Positions 6,064 to 8,499 of a stretch of 8,499 nucleotides of DNA are shown one piece after another. The DNA comes from Frankiaceae bacterium (GTDB lineage Bacteria; Actinomycetota; Actinomycetes; JAVEEB01): positions 1 through 8,499 of the forward strand of contig JAVEEB010000024.1 in the NCBI GenBank assembly GCA_030840665.1. Reading direction: 5' to 3'. The notes below the pieces were generated by a model. The model saw only the letters and a list, made by a program, of their open reading frames with translations. It was not told where the DNA came from and made no database searches. Within the stretch, counting starts at the first letter, position 1; every line of letters starts with the position of its first letter. The position numbers were made by a program, and so were the translations under genes.

Positions 6064-7233
6064 CTATCCGGCGCGGCGTGCGCGCGGAAGTTGCGTACGG
6101 AGGGCGAAGACCGCGTCGAGCTCGAGCAGCGCAATCGGGCCGCGGGCGTGCGCCACCTGACCGGCGACCAGCGTTGCGGCCTGGCCGCCGAGGGTGACCA
6201 ACGGCTGTTCGATCGAGTCGCGGTCGACCGTCACGACGCCCTCGACCTCTTCGGTGACGAGGCCGATGGTGACGCCCGCGAGGGTGCAGACGACCAATCG
6301 GCCGGTACGACCCAACGGCAGCTGCGGGGCTCCGAGGAGCGGCCTGAGGTCGACGACGGCCAGCACACGACCGCGCCAGTTCGCGACGCCGGCGAGCCAT
6401 GCCGGCAACCCCGGCACGCGAGTGACAGACGGCGGGCGGCCGACCTCGTCGACGGCGTCCATGGGGATCCCGTACCGACCGCCCCCGAGGCCGATGACCA
6501 CCGCCTCGTGCGAGGCGTCGAGGTCGGGGTCCGGGGCCAGGGTCTCCGCCGCTGCCCGGAGCGTGGGCGCGGGTTGCTGCCCGTGCTGGGCCGGCGCAGG
6601 AGCCACCTCGGCTGCTGCGGGGGGCTCAGCTTGGCGCGGTACGGCGACGTGGGGAGGTGCGGCAAGGGGCGCCGGGGCCGCCGGTGCTGCCGGTCCGGCC
6701 GGTGCTGTCGGTGCCGCCGGTGCGGCCGGTGCCGATCGGCGGCGCGGCTGCGCTCCCGTGCCGATGCGATCGTCGCGCAGCAACGTGGCGGGCTCCTCGA
6801 CTGACGGCGCGCCCGCGTGCGTAGCCGCCGCGTGCGTAGCCGGAGCCGACGGGGGCGCACCGGTCGAGGTCGCAGCGGTCGTGATTGCGGTGGAGGTGGT
6901 TGCGGTGGAGGTTCGGCGCGCGCGGGGAGTCCGTGCGGCGAATCCACCGCTCGCCGGCTCCCCCTCGGGTGCAGCGGTTGCTGCGAGAACGTCAGCGGGA
7001 TCGACCTCGCCGGCGGGCCTTCGCACGCGCTTGGGCCGCGTGTTTCCGAAGGGACTCTGCGCTGTCGGCACGGGGGTCTCGGAGGGGGCGGTTACCGCGA
7101 CAGGGCTGACCACGGGGCCCGTGGCGGCGGCTTCTTCCGCGGCCACGGCAGCTTCCAGGGCGCGCGCGGCTGCCCGCTTGCGCGGCACTTTCGCCGTCGC
7201 CGGGTCGCCCGTCGTGCGGGGCTCGAACGCCAC
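6064..7233 (-). CDS. cheW: CheW-domain coupling protein with a long disordered N-terminal half
   Basis: This is a 389-residue protein. CheW joins receptors to CheA in the signalling array; here the CheW domain covers about 242-380. It has the strand and turn signature [20 protein letters not shown] (282-301) and the glycine-rich [15 protein letters not shown] segment. Ordinary CheW is about 150-170 residues, so 240 residues are extra. They are Ala/Pro/Thr-rich with short basic patches ([27 protein letters not shown]), have no membrane helix, and are probably disordered. The GTG at 7233 is chosen because AGGAGG sits four bases upstream. The gene follows the membrane-protein gene by 37 bases, so it is likely in the FtsH-like operon, and precedes the receptor by 122 bases. 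The tail might be a tether or phase-separating linker; that is inference. The DNA of the tail contains internal repeats. Confidence 0.93.
   Translation of the reverse strand: MAFEPRTTGDPATAKVPRKRAAARALEAAVAAEEAAATGPVVSPVAVTAPSETPVPTAQSPFGNTRPKRVRRPAGEVDPADVLAATAAPEGEPASGGFAARTPRARRTSTATTSTAITTAATSTGAPPSAPATHAAATHAGAPSVEEPATLLRDDRIGTGAQPRRRSAPAAPAAPTAPAGPAAPAAPAPLAAPPHVAVPRQAEPPAAAEVAPAPAQHGQQPAPTLRAAAETLAPDPDLDASHEAVVIGLGGGRYGIPMDAVDEVGRPPSVTRVPGLPAWLAGVANWRGRVLAVVDLRPLLGAPQLPLGRTGRLVVCTLAGVTIGLVTEEVEGVVTVDRDSIEQPLVTLGGQAATLVAGQVAHARGPIALLELDAVFALRTQLPRARRAG
6681..6734. repeat. Six 9-bp tandem repeats inside the CheW gene
   Basis: Six consecutive nine-base units with consensus CCGGTGCNG, each with zero to two changes, encode the Ala-Pro repeats of the linker (about residues 167-185). 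The period is a multiple of three, so gain or loss of a unit keeps the frame and changes linker length. Confidence 0.75.
6813..6842. repeat. Exact 15-bp tandem duplication inside the CheW gene
   Basis: Two identical copies of CCGCGTGCGTAGCCG stand side by side (6813-6827 and 6828-6842). They encode the repeated ATHA segment of the disordered tail ([11 protein letters not shown], about residues 131-141). Perfect identity suggests a recent in-frame duplication. Confidence 0.85.
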
Positions 7234-7243
7234 GTCGCCTCCT

Positions 7244-7264
7244 CGGGTCCACCGAAGGGACCCG
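7244..7264 (-). promoter_or_regulatory. UUCG-loop hairpin directly before the CheW ribosome binding site
   Basis: On the minus strand CGGGTCC and GGACCCG (7258-7264 and 7244-7250) form a seven-base stem whose loop contains CTTCGG, which can fold into the very stable UUCG tetraloop. The stem ends immediately before the AGGAGG used by the GTG at 7233. It could be an attenuator, a processing or stabilising stem, or a structure that affects coupling to the upstream gene. Confidence 0.5.
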
Positions 7265-7270
7265 CAGGCG

Positions 7271-7693
7271 TCATCGGCTGGTCTGCCTCGCAGGTGTAGC
7301 GGCGGTGCCGACGGTCCCCATGAACGCGAGCACCCCGAGCGCCACGTACAGCAGGCTCGGGTCGTCGTACGCGAAAATCTTGTCGCCCCCCGGTGTGAAC
7401 AGCGTCATCGGGCCGACGACCAGCGCCCAGCCCAGGAACGGCACGGCGGGCGCCCACCAGCGTTCGAGGGCGCCCTGGGCAAGCCGGCCTGCCGTGAAGT
7501 TCACGAGGGCCGCGACCCAGGCGACCGGCAGTGCCCGGCCGAGGATGTGCAGCCGCAACGGCACGAGCAACACCCCGAGGGTCGCCAGCACAAGGCCCAA
7601 CAGGAAGAGCACGAGGATCGCGGCCCAGACGCCGGACGCCGTCGGCCCCCCTGGTGGCGGGTCGACGGCGATGGGCGGAGCGGGGTCTGTCAC
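7271..7693 (-). CDS. Small four-helix membrane protein of unknown function
   Basis: This is a 140-residue protein with a Pro-rich N-terminus (residues 1-20, DPAPPIAVDPPPGGP) and four predicted membrane helices at about 22-45, 53-68, 82-100 and 112-131. The second helix contains VNFTAGRLAQG and a conserved-looking loop PGGDKIFAYDDPS lies between helices three and four. No enzyme motif is visible and I do not recognise the family. Its GTG start (7691-7693) overlaps the stop of the FtsH-like gene as GTGA, which strongly suggests translational coupling. No better in-frame start with a binding site was found; the upstream GAGAAG is weak, as is usual for coupled starts. It may be a partner or substrate of the membrane-bound protease; that follows only from the coupling. 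Confidence 0.85.
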   Translation of the reverse strand: MTDPAPPIAVDPPPGGPTASGVWAAILVLFLLGLVLATLGVLLVPLRLHILGRALPVAWVAALVNFTAGRLAQGALERWWAPAVPFLGWALVVGPMTLFTPGGDKIFAYDDPSLLYVALGVLAFMGTVGTAATPARQTSR

Positions 7694-8499
7694 GACTTCT
7701 CGAGGACGCCGATCTCGCTGGGGTCGCGGAGGTCGATGGTCGCCGGCGGGCGGGCAGCAGCCACGAGGACGTCGGTGATCTCGGCGCCGATCAGTTCGTT
7801 GCGCTCCAGCAGCGCGTCCCGAAGGGCCTCGACGAGGTGGGTGTTGTCGGCGAGGAGCGTCTGCACGTTCGCCTTCATCTCCTGCAGCACCTTCTCGACC
7901 ATCGCGCGCCCGTCGCCGTCGCCGAGCACGCGGGCGACGAGGTTGGGCTCGTTGAAGCCGCCGCCGGCGATCGCGCCGAAGGAGATCAGCGTGTCCATCA
8001 TGCCGGCGGAGCCGACCATCTGTGCCGCGATCTGCGTGGCGGACAGGAGGTCACCGCTGGGGCCCGTCGAGACGTCGCCGAAGAACAGCTCCTCGGCGAC
8101 CTGCCCACCCATGGAGATCTGGATGAAGCCGAGCATCTCGTTGCGCGAGCGGGTGAAGACCTCGTCGGTGTCGCCGTGGGCGAGCATGCCGAGCGCGTCC
8201 TTACGCTTGATGATGCTGAGGATCTCCAGGCGACGGTGCGGCGCGAGCAGGTACGCAACCGTCGCGTGCCCCGCCTCGTGGGTGGCGATGAGTCGCTTCT
8301 CGTGCGCCGTGTAAGCGACCGGCTGACCGATGCCGACCTCTTCGGTGAGTCGAGCGGTCTCGAGGTCCGACCAGTCCATCGCCGTCGCCCCGCGGCGCAT
8401 CGCGTTGATGAGCGCCTCGTCGAGCAGGTGCTCGATCATCACGGGGCTGTAGCCCTGGGTGACGGCGGCGAGCGCGTCGCGGGTCTCGTCGGAGTCGAG
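7690..8499 (-). CDS. FtsH-type AAA+/M41 zinc metalloprotease, N-terminal part outside the window
   Basis: The last 269 residues of the protein are visible; the frame is open at base 8499. They begin in the C-terminal lid of the AAA+ ATPase (ALAAVTQGYSPVMIEHLLDE, then DWSDLETA), so the Walker motifs must lie off the right edge. The M41 peptidase follows: zinc-binding HEAGH at 8266-8280, ALGMLAHGDTDE, the helix MGGQVAEELFFG, and TGPSGDLLSAT, whose Asp (8050-8052) fits the third zinc ligand. FtsH normally degrades membrane and short-lived cytoplasmic proteins from the inner face of the membrane. The sequence departs from housekeeping FtsH (SGDLLSAT instead of the usual SNDL-type motif, a short C-terminus ending LEKS), so this is probably a divergent paralogue; the symbol is therefore left blank. 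It is coupled by a four-base GTGA overlap to the membrane protein gene and heads the operon reaching the CheW gene. Confidence 0.92.
   Translation of the reverse strand, partial: LDSDETRDALAAVTQGYSPVMIEHLLDEALINAMRRGATAMDWSDLETARLTEEVGIGQPVAYTAHEKRLIATHEAGHATVAYLLAPHRRLEILSIIKRKDALGMLAHGDTDEVFTRSRNEMLGFIQISMGGQVAEELFFGDVSTGPSGDLLSATQIAAQMVGSAGMMDTLISFGAIAGGGFNEPNLVARVLGDGDGRAMVEKVLQEMKANVQTLLADNTHLVEALRDALLERNELIGAEITDVLVAAARPPATIDLRDPSEIGVLEKS

Noticed and set aside
5942..6400. A 153-codon N-terminal extension of the chemoreceptor frame
   Set aside because: It overlaps the CheW gene, is very Arg-rich, and the GTG at 5941 has AGGAGG just upstream and leads directly into the first membrane helix.
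6194..8314. A 706-codon open frame on the plus strand opposite the CheW, membrane-protein and protease genes
   Set aside because: It runs antisense across three well-supported genes and their boundaries, and its product is low-complexity Arg/Ala/Ser/Pro.

Overview
The window is GC-rich throughout. Its genes favour G/C in the third codon position, often start with GTG, and have purine-rich ribosome binding sites (AGGAGG, GAGGAGAGG, AAAGGAGG). The proteins have Ala/Pro-rich linkers. Together this suggests a free-living actinobacterium; I cannot name the genus. No tRNA, rRNA, CRISPR array, insertion sequence or phage gene was seen.

Almost everything is read on the minus strand, so the transcript order runs from right to left. 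At the right edge is the C-terminal part of an FtsH-type AAA+/M41 zinc protease (7690-8499, its start lies outside the window). Its stop overlaps the GTG of a four-helix membrane protein (7271-7693). After 37 bases comes a CheW-domain protein with a long disordered Ala/Pro-rich N-terminal half (6064-7233). Next is a methyl-accepting chemotaxis protein with six membrane segments and no extracellular sensor domain (4400-5941), closed by a perfect 16-bp inverted repeat. A second block holds an unrecognised acidic 248-residue protein (3507-4253), then a chemotaxis histidine kinase CheA fused to a receiver domain (965-3250), and 21 bases on, a receiver-GAF response regulator that runs off the left edge (1-943). 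Between the unknown gene and cheA, a 50-residue ORF with a strong ribosome binding site lies on the plus strand (3350-3502).

The receptor, CheW-type coupling protein and CheA together make the core of one chemosensory array. Signal would pass from receptor and CheW to CheA His86, and from there to either the CheA receiver (Asp691) or the separate REC-GAF regulator (Asp51). No flagellar gene, pilus gene, stand-alone CheY, CheR or CheB is in the window, so the output is unknown. The receptor still carries methylation-site consensus sequences, which implies CheR/CheB elsewhere in the genome. The most unusual points are the CheW with its 240-residue disordered tail, the CheA lacking an obvious P2 domain, the receptor with only a membrane-embedded input domain, the adjacent FtsH-like protease, and two unrecognised genes (50 and 248 residues) inside the cluster.
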